Of a DNA stretch of 64,000 nucleotides, positions 1 to 9,845 are shown one piece after another. Origin of the DNA: Mycolicibacterium mageritense (GTDB lineage: Bacteria > Actinomycetota > Actinomycetes > Mycobacteriales > Mycobacteriaceae); contig NZ_AP022567.1 of assembly GCF_010727475.1 (NCBI RefSeq), positions 2,976,001 through 3,040,000 of the forward strand. Reading direction: 5' to 3'. Position 1 is the stretch's first letter, and the number at the start of each line of letters is the position of its first letter. The translations under genes were made by a program, and so were the position numbers. The notes below the pieces were generated by a model. The model was not told the DNA's origin and made no database searches. It was given only the letters and a program-made list of their open reading frames with translations.

Positions 1-470
1 GTCAGGCCCACGAAGTCGGCGTACGTGCCGTCGGTCGTCGACGTGATCTCGATGCGCTGACACGCGGGGTCGGCGACGCGGTCCCGGTTGACACTCGCGA
101 CCACGACGTTGCGCACGATCACGTCCACGCGGGATTGCGTGACGTTGACGAGCATCGCGTTGAGTGCGGCGTCGCGGCCCTTGGCGGGTGCGGTGCCGAA
201 CACCAGGCCGCCTTGGGGAGGCAGATCCCGCACCACCGCGCACGGCACCGTCGCGGTCAGGCTCACCGGGGCTTGCGTGATCAGCGGGGCCGTGACATTC
301 GTGAGCTGACCCTGCTGCGGCCAGTTCAGCGTCGCCGTCGTCTGCACCACGGGCAGGATCGGGGTGGTCACCGCGAGCACGAACCCCAGCAGACCCGCGA
401 TCGTGGCGACCCAGCGCGCGATCTTCACGTCGTTCACGCCTGACTCCACGCTGCCGTTCACTTCGTTCAC
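1..470 (-). CDS. embB: Arabinosyltransferase EmbB, N-terminal part (runs off left edge)
   Basis: The first about 156 residues of an Emb arabinosyltransferase are present; the rest lies beyond the left edge. The translation has a short polar leader, a first membrane segment ending in LPVVQTTATLNWPQ, then the extracytoplasmic domain (VTAPLI, CAVVRDLPPQGG, ADFVGL), as in mycobacterial EmbB. EmbB pairs with EmbA to add alpha-1,3-branched arabinofuranose to arabinogalactan from decaprenyl-phospho-arabinose. The GTG at 470 overlaps the embA stop as GTGA, which favours this start and implies translational coupling. The ethambutol-resistance region around M. tuberculosis Met306 is not in the window. 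Confidence 0.93.
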   Translation of the reverse strand, partial: MNEVNGSVESGVNDVKIARWVATIAGLLGFVLAVTTPILPVVQTTATLNWPQQGQLTNVTAPLITQAPVSLTATVPCAVVRDLPPQGGLVFGTAPAKGRDAALNAMLVNVTQSRVDVIVRNVVVASVNRDRVADPACQRIEITSTTDGTYADFVGL

Positions 471-3400
471 GGCAGGGCCCTGATCGGTCCGCCGCGACTC
501 CATCCGAACACTCGCGTCTGTCCTTCCTCGATGGCTGCGCTCGGCGCCCGATCCTGCGGCACCACCCGGATGTAGCGCTCGAGCGAGCCCCAGTCCCGGT
601 ACCAGTCGTCACGCAGGTACGTCGGGATCGCCTCGGTCCGCAGCAGCGCCTGGATGAACAGGAACGGTCCGCCGTCGGCAGCCGACTGCCACTGGTTCGA
701 GGAGGCCACCATCTGCTTGAAATTCGGGATGATGCGGTATTCCGGCAGTTCGGCGACGCCGAGCCGCTCCGAGAACGGCCGCTGGCACGGGAAGTTCGCC
801 GCCGTGGCGATGTCCATCATGACCGGGGTCTGGCTGCCGAGGAACTGTTGCGCGGTCTGCAGCACCGGCACGCGCGGCGGGGTGAACGCGAACCACTGGT
901 CTTCGGACAGGTTCGGGTCGTCGGCCACGATGCGGGCCACGTTGGCCTCCGGTGGCGCCGTGGTGAGCGGGAAGCGCAGGTTGCGCCACGCCTTCTGCTG
1001 GAAGATGTCGATCGGCTGCACTTCGTTGAGCGCCTGGAACGAGCCGTCGGGCCGGGCCACGCCCCACTGCAGCTTGAGCGACTGGCCGTAGTTGAACGAG
1101 CCGTCTTCCTCGTAGTACCAGATGGCACCCGCGGCCGCGACGGTCACGAGCGGGCGGTCCGGTGTGCGGGGCGGCAGCTGGTACCAGGCCGAGGTGGCCT
1201 TGGCGGCCACGGTGTTCTCGTTGAAGCTGCCCATCACCGGGGTCCGCTTGGGATCGAGACCGAACGGCAGGAACACCCGCGAGCCGTTGACACCTTCGGG
1301 GCCGTAGCCACCACCGGTGCCCGCGGTGTAGCCGATGCCGATATTGGGCTTGTCGACCGGGCCGTCGGAGTTCACGGTGCCGGGGTTGGCCGCCACGGGT
1401 TCGGCGGGTTCGAGCGTGTCGCTGACGCCGTTGGGCGTGAAGCCGACGGGATCCTCGCCGCCGAGCGGACCGTACTGGCCGAAGCGCTGCCCCGGGACGG
1501 GTTGCAGCATGCCGGCGTTGGTGTCGGCCTCGACGAGGACCGCGTCGGCCATGGCACAGCTGTCCTCGGACAGTCCGGAGCGCAGCGCGGCCAGGTTGGC
1601 CGCACCGGTCGTGTAGACGGGGTAGCGGCCGGCCGTCGCCTTGAGCATCGAGCCCAGCTCGAGCACCACCATGATAGTCGCGACGATGAGCAGCGGGGTC
1701 GACGCCAGCGCGCGGTTGCGGCCGGTGTTGGCGACCTCGGTGTGCCCGGAGTAGTCCATGCGGAAGTGCAGCCAGCCGGTGAGCAGGCCGCCCGCGATCG
1801 CGAGCACCAGGAAGATCGTGGTGACCGGGAACCCGAAGATGACGGGTTGCTTGTCGAACCACGGCACGCCGTAGTTGCCGACGTAGAACCAGCCGTTGAG
1901 GCCAGAGGTCGCCCACGCCAGGATGAACAGCAGCGCGGTCACGTACAGCGCCAGGTTGCGGCGGCTGTGCAGCCCGACGCGGGCGAACGCGAAGGCTGTG
2001 ACGCCGCCCAGCGCTCCGGCCAGCCCGGCGAACGCCCCGAACTGCACGGCCCACTTGGTCGGCGTGAGCATCAGCAGCAGCAGCCCGATGGCGGTCGAAC
2101 CGGCCAGCCGCCACACCGGGCCACTGACGGCCCCGGGCACGCGGCCGCGCCGCAGCAGCACCATGATCAGGCCGAACACGCACAGCAGCAGCACCAGCAC
2201 CGCGAACCGCCGGGTCAGCGAGCCGTCGACGCTGTCCTCGACCGTGAGGAAGTAGTACCGCAGGAATTCCTGGTACCAGGGGATGGTCGGGCCGACGACG
2301 TATTTGATGCGGACGGCCTCGGCGACCGTGGCCAGTGTCTGGTCGCGGAACACGATCACGAAGACAAGCGCGGCCGACGCCGCGAGCGGGGCCAGCGACG
2401 CCAGGATTCCGAGGCCGCGGCGCCGCTCGGTCACGATGCGGCCGATGGCGCGCGCGCCGACCAGCAGCGGCGCCAACGCGATGAGGCCCTGCGGGGCGAG
2501 CGTCACGGAGAACATCGCGATGACGATCGCGATGGCCGCGGGCCACAGCCGCCGCGTGCCGATGGCGTTCTCGACCAGGATCCACACCGCGACCACGGCG
2601 AACGCGATCAGTGGTTCGGGCCGCAAGCCGTTGTTGAACGGCAGCCACGCGGCGAGGAACGTCGCGCCCGCGGTCAGCATCGCGACCCGGTTGGCGGCCA
2701 CGCGCCTGCCGATCCGGGGCAGGATGCAGCGGCTGATGATGAGCCATGTCGCGATCGCGGCCGCCGTGGCGGGCAGTCGCATCCAGACGCTGTCGGTGCT
2801 GATCGCGGCCAGGTGCGCCAGCACACTCTGGTACCAGTCGAACGGGGCTTCCGCGGCGCCGAAGTAGCGGTAGTAGTTGGCGGAATAGCCGGCTTCGGCC
2901 GACACCCTCGCGATCGTCAGGTTGTAGCCGTCGTCGGTCGAGAGCGCGCCGACGATGTGCCAGACGAGCAGTCCGCCGATCACCCCGGCGTCGGTGATCC
3001 AGGTCCACAGGCCCACCCGGCGGCGCGTGCGCGGGGGCCGTCTTCTGCCCGCGACGCGGTCCAGCAGGATCAGCGCGATGATCGATGCGATGACGCACGC
3101 GACGCTCAGGAACATCACGAGCGACTTGAGCGCGGTCGGTGCGGTGATGAACCGGGTGTCGACGTCGACGCGGGCGCCCAGACCGGGCTGGGCGGGCACC
3201 TTCAGATCGGTGAACAGGCCTGACACCTGGGGGCGCTTGTCGACCGCCAGCGTGCCGGTGGCCCCCGGGATGCCGACGAAGTCGGCCCCGACCGCTCCGA
3301 CGTTGGCCCAGACGTGGATCTGGCTGCAGGCCCCGGAGTCCACGGCGGCCCGGGGCGCGACGGCTGCGACGCTGTCGCGGAACGCCACGTAGACGACGTC

Positions 3401-3736
3401 GGCGTTGGCCCGGACGAACATGCCGTTGCGCCCTGCTTCGATGCCGCCGGCCGGGTTGGTCGAGAACACCACGCCGCCGTCTCGCGGCAACGTGGCGACG
3501 GTCGCACACGGGATCGTGACGTCGAGCGCCTTGGGTGCGCCTGCCACCAGCGGAGCGGTGACATCGCTGACGTTCCCGTCGGCCGCGGGGGCCTGCGGCC
3601 ACAGGATGGTCGCGGTGGTCTGCGTGACTGGTAGCAGTGGCGCGAGGACGCACAGCAACACACCCGCGATGCCGGCGAAGACGGCGATCAGACGTGCGAT
3701 GCCCACAACTCGATCGGTTGGTTCATCGGAAGGCAC
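467..3736 (-). CDS. embA: Arabinosyltransferase EmbA
   Basis: A full-length GT-C arabinosyltransferase of 1089 residues, the usual Emb size. It has an N-terminal membrane anchor, an Emb-type extracytoplasmic domain, the conserved acidic pair after the second membrane segment (LSTDDGYNLTIARVS), FNNGLRPEPLIA, a series of membrane spans to about residue 650 and a C-terminal carbohydrate-binding domain (WRNLRFPLTTAPP, FPCQRPFSERLG, TRVFGWSRGG). With EmbB it builds the terminal hexa-arabinoside motif of arabinogalactan at the outer face of the plasma membrane. It sits between embC and embB and overlaps embB by 4 bp. Confidence 0.95.
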   Translation of the reverse strand: MPSDEPTDRVVGIARLIAVFAGIAGVLLCVLAPLLPVTQTTATILWPQAPAADGNVSDVTAPLVAGAPKALDVTIPCATVATLPRDGGVVFSTNPAGGIEAGRNGMFVRANADVVYVAFRDSVAAVAPRAAVDSGACSQIHVWANVGAVGADFVGIPGATGTLAVDKRPQVSGLFTDLKVPAQPGLGARVDVDTRFITAPTALKSLVMFLSVACVIASIIALILLDRVAGRRRPPRTRRRVGLWTWITDAGVIGGLLVWHIVGALSTDDGYNLTIARVSAEAGYSANYYRYFGAAEAPFDWYQSVLAHLAAISTDSVWMRLPATAAAIATWLIISRCILPRIGRRVAANRVAMLTAGATFLAAWLPFNNGLRPEPLIAFAVVAVWILVENAIGTRRLWPAAIAIVIAMFSVTLAPQGLIALAPLLVGARAIGRIVTERRRGLGILASLAPLAASAALVFVIVFRDQTLATVAEAVRIKYVVGPTIPWYQEFLRYYFLTVEDSVDGSLTRRFAVLVLLLCVFGLIMVLLRRGRVPGAVSGPVWRLAGSTAIGLLLLMLTPTKWAVQFGAFAGLAGALGGVTAFAFARVGLHSRRNLALYVTALLFILAWATSGLNGWFYVGNYGVPWFDKQPVIFGFPVTTIFLVLAIAGGLLTGWLHFRMDYSGHTEVANTGRNRALASTPLLIVATIMVVLELGSMLKATAGRYPVYTTGAANLAALRSGLSEDSCAMADAVLVEADTNAGMLQPVPGQRFGQYGPLGGEDPVGFTPNGVSDTLEPAEPVAANPGTVNSDGPVDKPNIGIGYTAGTGGGYGPEGVNGSRVFLPFGLDPKRTPVMGSFNENTVAAKATSAWYQLPPRTPDRPLVTVAAAGAIWYYEEDGSFNYGQSLKLQWGVARPDGSFQALNEVQPIDIFQQKAWRNLRFPLTTAPPEANVARIVADDPNLSEDQWFAFTPPRVPVLQTAQQFLGSQTPVMMDIATAANFPCQRPFSERLGVAELPEYRIIPNFKQMVASSNQWQSAADGGPFLFIQALLRTEAIPTYLRDDWYRDWGSLERYIRVVPQDRAPSAAIEEGQTRVFGWSRGGPIRALP

Positions 3737-3797
3737 GAGGCTCGATGGTATGCGACCAGGATGTGAGCCCCGGGTTCCCCTACCGCGTGGCCGCCGA

Positions 3798-6700
3798 TCA
3801 ACTCAGCCGCAGTGGCGCCGGGCTCCACAGCCCGCTGCGGGTCGCGGTGCCCAGATCGAGGCGGGCCGGCACGGCGTCGCGGTACCACGGCGTCAACCGC
3901 TGCAGCGCGCCCCAGTCCCGGAACCAGTCGTCCTTGAGGTAGGTGGGCACGCTCGACGGCCGCAGCAGCAGCTCCGAGATCCCCAGCGGCCCGCCACCGA
4001 GGTAGTCCATCACGGGTGAGTTGGCCTCCGCGCCGAACCGGTCGGGCAGGATGCGCCACTTGGGCACCTCGGTCACGCCGTACTGATGCGCGAACGGCCG
4101 CTGGCACGGGAACGCGAGCCCCACGAGCCAGTCGAGCAGCACGGGATCGGTCGACCCGACCACGTCCTGCAGCGTGCGCAGTTCGGGGATGCGCGGCGGC
4201 GTCACCGCGATCCAGTGCTGCGGCGCGAGATCGTCATCGGTGGCGACCAGCCGGATCTGGGTGGCGTTGCGTGGGATCGCGGCCAGCGGGGCGCGCAGGT
4301 TGCGCCAGGCCGGTGCGGCGCCGACGTCGGCGAATCCGACGGTGCCGCCCGGCTTGTTCTGCGCGGCGCCGGCGTCGTCGGCCCATTGCACGGTGACCTC
4401 GCCGGCGTCGAAGCGTCCGGCGGCCGAGACCACCAGCAGCGGGCCCGCCTTGTCCCGATCGGGGAGGCGGTACCACGCCGAGCGCATCACGGCGGGGGAC
4501 TGGGTGCCGGCCCGCCAGCTGCCCAGCACGGGCGTGGTGGCCGGGTCGAGGTTGTAGGGCAACCGGGCGCGTGACCCGTTGACGCCCGCGGCCGCGGTGG
4601 TGCCGCCTTCGGTGCCTGCCTCGGCCGCGGTCTCGTCGGCAGAGTCGGTGTCGGCGAAGTTGCCGGACCCGGGCTGTTCCATCACGGGGTCGGCAGAGAC
4701 GTCGGAGGGAATCCCGTTGGGCCCGAAGCCTTGTGACGTACCTGCGCCAAGGGCCTGGCCCGGCGGTTCGCCGATCGGGGCGAGCATGCCCGCGTTCGGG
4801 TTCTCCTCGACCATCACGTCGTCGGCCAGACCGCACGTCTTGCCGGTCAGCGCTTCGAGGTTGGAGCGGCCCACCGACCACGCCGGGTACTGATCGGTCA
4901 TGGCCAGCGTCAGCGACAGAACCTCGAACATCACCAGCACCCACGCGGCGATCGCCAGCGGTGACTGCACGATGCGTTGCCAGCGGCGTTGCGGGCCGTC
5001 AGCGGCCACATCCCGTCCGCTGAAGTGGAACCACGCCGCGAGCAACAGCGTCAGCACCGAAAGCCCCAGCAGCATCGTGGTGAATCCGAAGTGCCACTCG
5101 GGGAACGAGTTCGACCACGGTACGCCGAAGTTGGAGACGTACCACCAGCCGTTGACGGTCGCGAACGACAACGCCATCACGAACAGCACGGCGGCCGCGA
5201 ACATGGACCGGTTGCGGCGCGACTTCATCGCGGCGGCCGTGACGGCCACGGCGGCCAGCGCCCCCAGTGAGCCGGCCAGCCCGGCGAACACCCCGAAGTG
5301 GTGGGTCCACTTGGTGGGGGTGAACATCATGGCGAAGAACGAGATGATCGTGATGCCGACGATGCGCCGGCTCGGTCCCGCGGCCGTGCCGGGGATGCGG
5401 CCCTTGCGCAGTGACATCGCAACCGACACCGCCAGCGCCAGCAGCAGCGTCAGCACCGCGAAGCGCCGGGCCACCGAACCGTCGGGGCTCGTGGTGAACA
5501 ACCGCTCGTAGCGGATGTGCTCGTCGAACCAGCTCAGGCTGGGGCCGACCGCGGATTTGAAGGTGCTGGCCTCGATCTCGCCGACCAGCGTCTGGTCGCG
5601 GAAGATCAGGATTATCGTCACGGTGCCCGCAGCCAGGATCGGCGCCAGCAGCGCGAGCCGGCCGAAGCGTGAAGTATGCGCGGCCACAATCGTTTTCAGC
5701 GGCCCGACGGCAACCAGCAACGCGCCCACCGCGGCAATGCCGGTCGGGCCGGAGAACAGGGTGAGCGCGCCGATGATGATCGCGATGGCCACCGGCAACA
5801 ACCGGCTGGTCGCGACGCCACGTTCCACCGAACACCACGTCAGCAGGATGCCCAGCGCGATGATGGGTTCGGGCCGCAGGCCGTTGTTGAGCGGCAGCCA
5901 GAACGCCAGGAACATGCCCGCTGCCGTCCATGCCGCGGCCTGGCTGTGCTTGACCGCGTGCCCGAGGCGCGGGATCACCTCGCGGCTGATCACCCACCAG
6001 CACGCGAGCGCCATCAGCAGCGTGGGCAGGCGCATCCACACGCTCGCGGTCGATACGTGCGCCCACAGCGCCAGCAGGTCGTAGTACCAGCCGAAGGGGG
6101 CTTCTGGCGTGCCGAACCAGCGGTAGTAGTTGGCCATGTAGCCCGCGTGTTCGGACACGCGCGCCATGGTCAGGATGTAGCCGTCGTCGGACGTGTTGGC
6201 CCCGACGAAATGCCACCACACCAGCACCGCGGCCACCAGGCCGTCCAGCGGGCGCAGCGACCACCAGCGCGCGGGCAGGAAGCGTTTGATCCCGCGGCCG
6301 TCGGCGGTGTCGAGGACGTGCAGGGCGCCGAGCGCGATGAGGGTCATCGCGACACCGATGATCATCGCGAGCGTCTTGAGCAGCGTGGGTGCGCTGCTGT
6401 ACCGCGAGTCGATCGTGGCCGAGAACTTGAGCCCGTCGGGAGCGGGCCCGGAGAGGTCGGTGAAGACGCCGACGATCTGGGGCCGGAAGTCGTAGCCGCT
6501 GCGTTCGCCGCGCAACGGCGCGTCGGGGTCGTCGGCCGTACCGCTCGCGTCGCCCTGTGTGAGGCCGACGAATTCGCCCGTCACCTTGTCGGCGTGGGCC
6601 GTGAACGTCACGTACTGACAGGCCGGGCTCAGCACCTGGTCGAGCGGCGCGCTCACCACGGGGGTGTTGCGGACGATGATCAGCAGGTCGTTGTTGACGC

Positions 6701-7064
6701 GTTCGATGAGCAGGCCGCGGTCGATGGCTTTCGGGGCCTGCTTGGGCACGGTCGACAACAGGACCGTGCGGCCCCGGTTGTCCGGTCCGGCCAGCCCGGC
6801 GGCGGCCTGACACGGCACGTTGATGGTCAGGTCGGTCGCGACGTAGCCGATCAGCGGCGCGTTGACGCTCTGCCAGACACCGTTCTGCGGCCAGTTGAGT
6901 TCGGCGGTGGTCTGTTTGACGGGCAGCAACGGCGTCGCTATCGCCATGACTGCCCCGAGAAGACCCGCGACGATCGCGATGAGCCGCGCGGTCCGGTGGT
7001 TGCTGCTGCCCGCTGGGTGCGGTCCACTCACGGGCTTTGATGCTAATGCGGCGTCAGTCGCCAT
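3798..7064 (-). CDS. embC: Arabinosyltransferase EmbC
   Basis: GT-C arabinosyltransferase of 1088 residues, closest to EmbC as I recall it (TARLIAIVAGLLG, LLPVKQTTAELNWPQNGVWQS, GANTSDDGYILTMARVSEHAGYMANYYRWFG). EmbC elongates the arabinan of lipoarabinomannan. The reading frame extends upstream, but the ATG at 7064 gives the expected hydrophilic leader (MATDAALASKP) and overlaps the aftA stop by 11 bp. The DD pair in the first extracytoplasmic loop is the proposed catalytic or acceptor-binding site, and the C-terminal carbohydrate-binding region is complete (TRSGLWSPAPLRLS). The 61-bp gap to embA shows no clear promoter or terminator. Confidence 0.95.
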   Translation of the reverse strand: MATDAALASKPVSGPHPAGSSNHRTARLIAIVAGLLGAVMAIATPLLPVKQTTAELNWPQNGVWQSVNAPLIGYVATDLTINVPCQAAAGLAGPDNRGRTVLLSTVPKQAPKAIDRGLLIERVNNDLLIIVRNTPVVSAPLDQVLSPACQYVTFTAHADKVTGEFVGLTQGDASGTADDPDAPLRGERSGYDFRPQIVGVFTDLSGPAPDGLKFSATIDSRYSSAPTLLKTLAMIIGVAMTLIALGALHVLDTADGRGIKRFLPARWWSLRPLDGLVAAVLVWWHFVGANTSDDGYILTMARVSEHAGYMANYYRWFGTPEAPFGWYYDLLALWAHVSTASVWMRLPTLLMALACWWVISREVIPRLGHAVKHSQAAAWTAAGMFLAFWLPLNNGLRPEPIIALGILLTWCSVERGVATSRLLPVAIAIIIGALTLFSGPTGIAAVGALLVAVGPLKTIVAAHTSRFGRLALLAPILAAGTVTIILIFRDQTLVGEIEASTFKSAVGPSLSWFDEHIRYERLFTTSPDGSVARRFAVLTLLLALAVSVAMSLRKGRIPGTAAGPSRRIVGITIISFFAMMFTPTKWTHHFGVFAGLAGSLGALAAVAVTAAAMKSRRNRSMFAAAVLFVMALSFATVNGWWYVSNFGVPWSNSFPEWHFGFTTMLLGLSVLTLLLAAWFHFSGRDVAADGPQRRWQRIVQSPLAIAAWVLVMFEVLSLTLAMTDQYPAWSVGRSNLEALTGKTCGLADDVMVEENPNAGMLAPIGEPPGQALGAGTSQGFGPNGIPSDVSADPVMEQPGSGNFADTDSADETAAEAGTEGGTTAAAGVNGSRARLPYNLDPATTPVLGSWRAGTQSPAVMRSAWYRLPDRDKAGPLLVVSAAGRFDAGEVTVQWADDAGAAQNKPGGTVGFADVGAAPAWRNLRAPLAAIPRNATQIRLVATDDDLAPQHWIAVTPPRIPELRTLQDVVGSTDPVLLDWLVGLAFPCQRPFAHQYGVTEVPKWRILPDRFGAEANSPVMDYLGGGPLGISELLLRPSSVPTYLKDDWFRDWGALQRLTPWYRDAVPARLDLGTATRSGLWSPAPLRLS

Positions 7065-8934
7065 CGGATCTCGGCTTCCCATCAGGCTTGCGGATTGCGA
7101 GGACGAACGGCCCGACGTCGGACACCTCGAACCGCGGATCGTCGAAGATCGCCGAATCGAGCGCAACGTGGTAGCGGCGCACGTTGGGCTGGTTGGGGTA
7201 GACGTCGGACGCGAGTCGCAGCGTGTAGGTGTCGTTGGCCCCGTGCCGCATCAGGAACACCGTCGGCGGCGGCCACGGCAACGCGTCGAGGGCACTGACG
7301 AACTGGTCGGGCTTGGTCAGCGTGGCCCAGTCCTCGATCGCCTTGGCGCGTTCGTCGAACTGTGCGAGCGGGTTCGCGTAATGCGAAGTCAAACCCTGGA
7401 ACCCGTAGTACGGGTAGTACGACAAGAAGCTGTAGTCGGCTGTCAGCACCACGGTCTGGTTGCGGGGCACCCCGGTGATGTCGAGGATCTTGGCGTCGAT
7501 CTCGCGGTAGTAGCGCTCGGCACCCGGGGCCCGGCGGTCGGCGCGGACCCCGGTCCCGTCGGTGTCGGTGTAGGCCACGTTGATGTCGGGGCGCAGCACG
7601 TCGGGAATGTCCTGGCTGAAGGTCAGCGCGCCGATCGAGCCGACCGCGGCCGCGGCCGCGACCACCCGGCGCCCCGTTTCGGGCTGGTAGCGCCGCGCGA
7701 TCGCCAGCGACGCCTCGACGAAACCGAACGCGCCCGCGGTGGTGAGCAGCACGGTCAGGGTCGGCTGCAGCCGGAACGACAGCAGCGTGGTGCCCACCAG
7801 GGTGGTCAGCATCGACAGCAGCGACCACGCGTAGACCGCGAGCACCGCGACGGCCAGGGCGCCGGCGCGCGTCGACGAGCGGGCCCGCACCACGAGCCAC
7901 AGCGTGCCGACCATGCACAGCGCACCCAGCAACGTGCCGCTCAGCATCGGGAATGTCAGCTGGGCGCCGTCCTGGGGCAGGTAGTGCTGGGCCGTTCCGG
8001 TGTCGGCGGGTTTGCCGCGCGCGGCGGCCAGCAGGTACGGGCCCCAGCCGATCAGCGCGATCGCGCCGGAGATCGCCGCGATCACGATTCCCCGCAGCAG
8101 CGGGTCGAACGTGCGGCGGGCCACCGCGAGCACGATGCCCATGATGGCCAAGGTGAACGCGGCGTAGGCGAACAGCAGCGTGTAGAAGAGCCCCGTCACG
8201 CCGAGGAAGACACCGACCCCGACGATCGCGGCCCAGCCGCCGTTGCGGGACTTGCCCCGCAACCCCGACCACGCCAACACGAACACCGGGGGCAGCAGCA
8301 CCGTGATGATGGCCGCGTACGGCTCGGCGGGGGAATAGGCCAGCATCGCCGCGGTGCCCGCGGTGGCTGCGATCAGTGCGTACTCGAAGCGGATCATGGC
8401 TGCCCACAGCACAAGTGCCAGGACGGTGGCGATCGTGATGGACACGATGGCCCACGGCTTGAACATCTCCCACGCGGGCGTGTCGGTGCCCGCCGCGATG
8501 CGCCCGCCGATCCAGAACCAGCCCGGCGGGTAGAACGGCGGCAGCCCGATGTAGGTCATGTCGTGCAGGCCGGGAGTGTCCGTGAGCCGGGTCAGGTACT
8601 CGGTGCGGAACTGCTGGTCGACCGAGACCCCGAACAGGTACAGCTTGGTGGCCCCGAGCGGCATGGCGAGCGTGACCACCGAGAACGCGGACAGAAAGAC
8701 GAGCCCGGCCAGCCTGGCCAGCGTGCGCCTGCCCCGGCGCCACAGCACACCGGCGGCGAATATGCCTGCCAGGGCGCCGAATTGGCCGACGGTGGTGAGG
8801 GCGTGCAGCTGGTTGGAGGTGTTGTAGGCGGGCCATTCCACGCGGGCTATCGCGGCGATCGACACGCCGGCCACGGCCGACGAGATCAGCACGGCGATGA
8901 CCATCTGGCCGACCACCCTGGCCGGGCCCCGCAT
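7054..8934 (-). CDS. aftA: Galactan 5-O-arabinofuranosyltransferase AftA
   Basis: Polytopic GT-C enzyme of 626 residues, close to the M. tuberculosis AftA length of 643. AftA transfers the first arabinofuranose from decaprenyl-phospho-arabinose onto the galactan, priming EmbA/EmbB. Visible features are a membrane anchor, many hydrophobic spans through about residue 420, the extracytoplasmic motif DMTYIGLPPFYPPGWFWIGG, and a soluble C-terminal domain. It follows dprE2 with a one-base stop/start overlap (TGATG at 8932-8936) and overlaps embC, so dprE2-aftA-embC-embA-embB read as one transcription unit. Confidence 0.93.
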   Translation of the reverse strand: MRGPARVVGQMVIAVLISSAVAGVSIAAIARVEWPAYNTSNQLHALTTVGQFGALAGIFAAGVLWRRGRRTLARLAGLVFLSAFSVVTLAMPLGATKLYLFGVSVDQQFRTEYLTRLTDTPGLHDMTYIGLPPFYPPGWFWIGGRIAAGTDTPAWEMFKPWAIVSITIATVLALVLWAAMIRFEYALIAATAGTAAMLAYSPAEPYAAIITVLLPPVFVLAWSGLRGKSRNGGWAAIVGVGVFLGVTGLFYTLLFAYAAFTLAIMGIVLAVARRTFDPLLRGIVIAAISGAIALIGWGPYLLAAARGKPADTGTAQHYLPQDGAQLTFPMLSGTLLGALCMVGTLWLVVRARSSTRAGALAVAVLAVYAWSLLSMLTTLVGTTLLSFRLQPTLTVLLTTAGAFGFVEASLAIARRYQPETGRRVVAAAAAVGSIGALTFSQDIPDVLRPDINVAYTDTDGTGVRADRRAPGAERYYREIDAKILDITGVPRNQTVVLTADYSFLSYYPYYGFQGLTSHYANPLAQFDERAKAIEDWATLTKPDQFVSALDALPWPPPTVFLMRHGANDTYTLRLASDVYPNQPNVRRYHVALDSAIFDDPRFEVSDVGPFVLAIRKPDGKPRSDGD

Positions 8935-9698
8935 CAGATGGGGAGCTTGCGGAAGATGGGCCGCGGGATGTGCCGCAGGACCATCATCACGTAGCGGAAT
9001 GCGCCTGGGGCCCAGACGAGTTCCTTGCCTTTCGCCGATGCGGTGACCGCAAGCTCGGCGACGTACTCCTTGTCGACCGTCAGCGGTGCTTCTTTGACGT
9101 GGGCGCTCATTCGGGTACGGACCTGGCCGGGCCGGATCACCAGTACCCGAACACCATACTCGCGCAGGGCCTCGCCGAGGCCCAGGTAGAAGCCGTCCAG
9201 GCCGGCCTTGGTGGAGCCGTAGACGAAGTTGGACCGGCGCACGCGCTCACCGGCGGCCGAGCTCATCGCGATGATGCGGCCCGAACCCTGCGCGCGCATC
9301 TTCTCGCCGAGCAGCACACCCACGGAAACGGCTGCGGTGTAGTTGATTTCGGCGATCTGCACGGCCTTGCGCTGGTTCTGCCACAGCTCCTCGGCGTCGC
9401 CGAGCAGGCCGAACGCGACGATCGCGACATCCACATCGCCGCCCGCGAACGCCTTGTCGATGACGGCGGGGTGACTGGCGGTGTCGACTGCGTCGAAGTC
9501 GATCACCTCGACGTCCTTGGCGCCTGCGGCACGCATCTGGGCCACGGCGTCGTCGCGGCCCGGATCGTCGGGCAGCGCGGCCAGCACGATGCGGGCGGGC
9601 GCGGTGCGCAGATAGCGCTCACAGATTGCCAGCCCGATCTCCGAAGTGCCGCCGAGCAGCAGAATCGTCTGGGGGTTACCTACGGCGTCGAACACCAT
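8934..9698 (-). CDS. dprE2: Decaprenylphosphoryl-2-keto-ribose reductase DprE2
   Basis: Short-chain dehydrogenase of 254 residues, the family length. The Rossmann motif near the N-terminus is LLLGGTSEIGLAI and the catalytic tetrad region reads SSAAG...YGSTK with Tyr and Lys in place. DprE2 reduces the keto intermediate made by DprE1 to decaprenyl-phospho-arabinose, the only arabinose donor for the cell wall. In M. tuberculosis it directly follows dprE1; here katG, furA, a tetR gene and a DUF2236 gene separate them, so dprE2 needs a promoter in the 147-bp space shared with the divergent gene at 9846. Confidence 0.95.
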   Translation of the reverse strand: MVFDAVGNPQTILLLGGTSEIGLAICERYLRTAPARIVLAALPDDPGRDDAVAQMRAAGAKDVEVIDFDAVDTASHPAVIDKAFAGGDVDVAIVAFGLLGDAEELWQNQRKAVQIAEINYTAAVSVGVLLGEKMRAQGSGRIIAMSSAAGERVRRSNFVYGSTKAGLDGFYLGLGEALREYGVRVLVIRPGQVRTRMSAHVKEAPLTVDKEYVAELAVTASAKGKELVWAPGAFRYVMMVLRHIPRPIFRKLPI

Positions 9699-9794
9699 CT
9701 AGCGCAGCTCCAAGCCTCGGGGACATCGTGACGAGGGTACCGTGCGGCAACTCTGACAAAGCCGGACAATCCGCGCGCAGGCATCTTGACCCGC

Positions 9795-9835
9795 TTTCCT
9801 ACATCGCGTAGCTTTTTTCTACACCTTGTAGGAAA
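9795..9835. promoter_or_regulatory. Double palindromic operator upstream of the DUF2236 gene
   Basis: Two copies of CTAC-N5-GTAG lie at 9799-9811 and 9819-9831, two helical turns apart centre to centre. They nest inside a larger inverted repeat with arms TTTCCTAC (9795-9802) and GTAGGAAA (9828-9835). The block ends 10 bp before the start of the oxygenase-like gene. Spacing and symmetry fit cooperative binding of a TetR dimer pair; the tetR gene at 11146 in the same unit is the obvious candidate (inference). Confidence 0.7.
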
Positions 9836-9845
9836 TGGGGGAGAC

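Noticed and set aside
609..3653. Very long alternative frames (minus 609-3653 and plus 848-3223) across embA, and similar ones across embC and aftA
   Set aside because: They are rich in Arg, Pro, Ala, Gly and His with no domain content, the usual shadow frames in high-GC genes, while EmbA, EmbC and AftA match in full.
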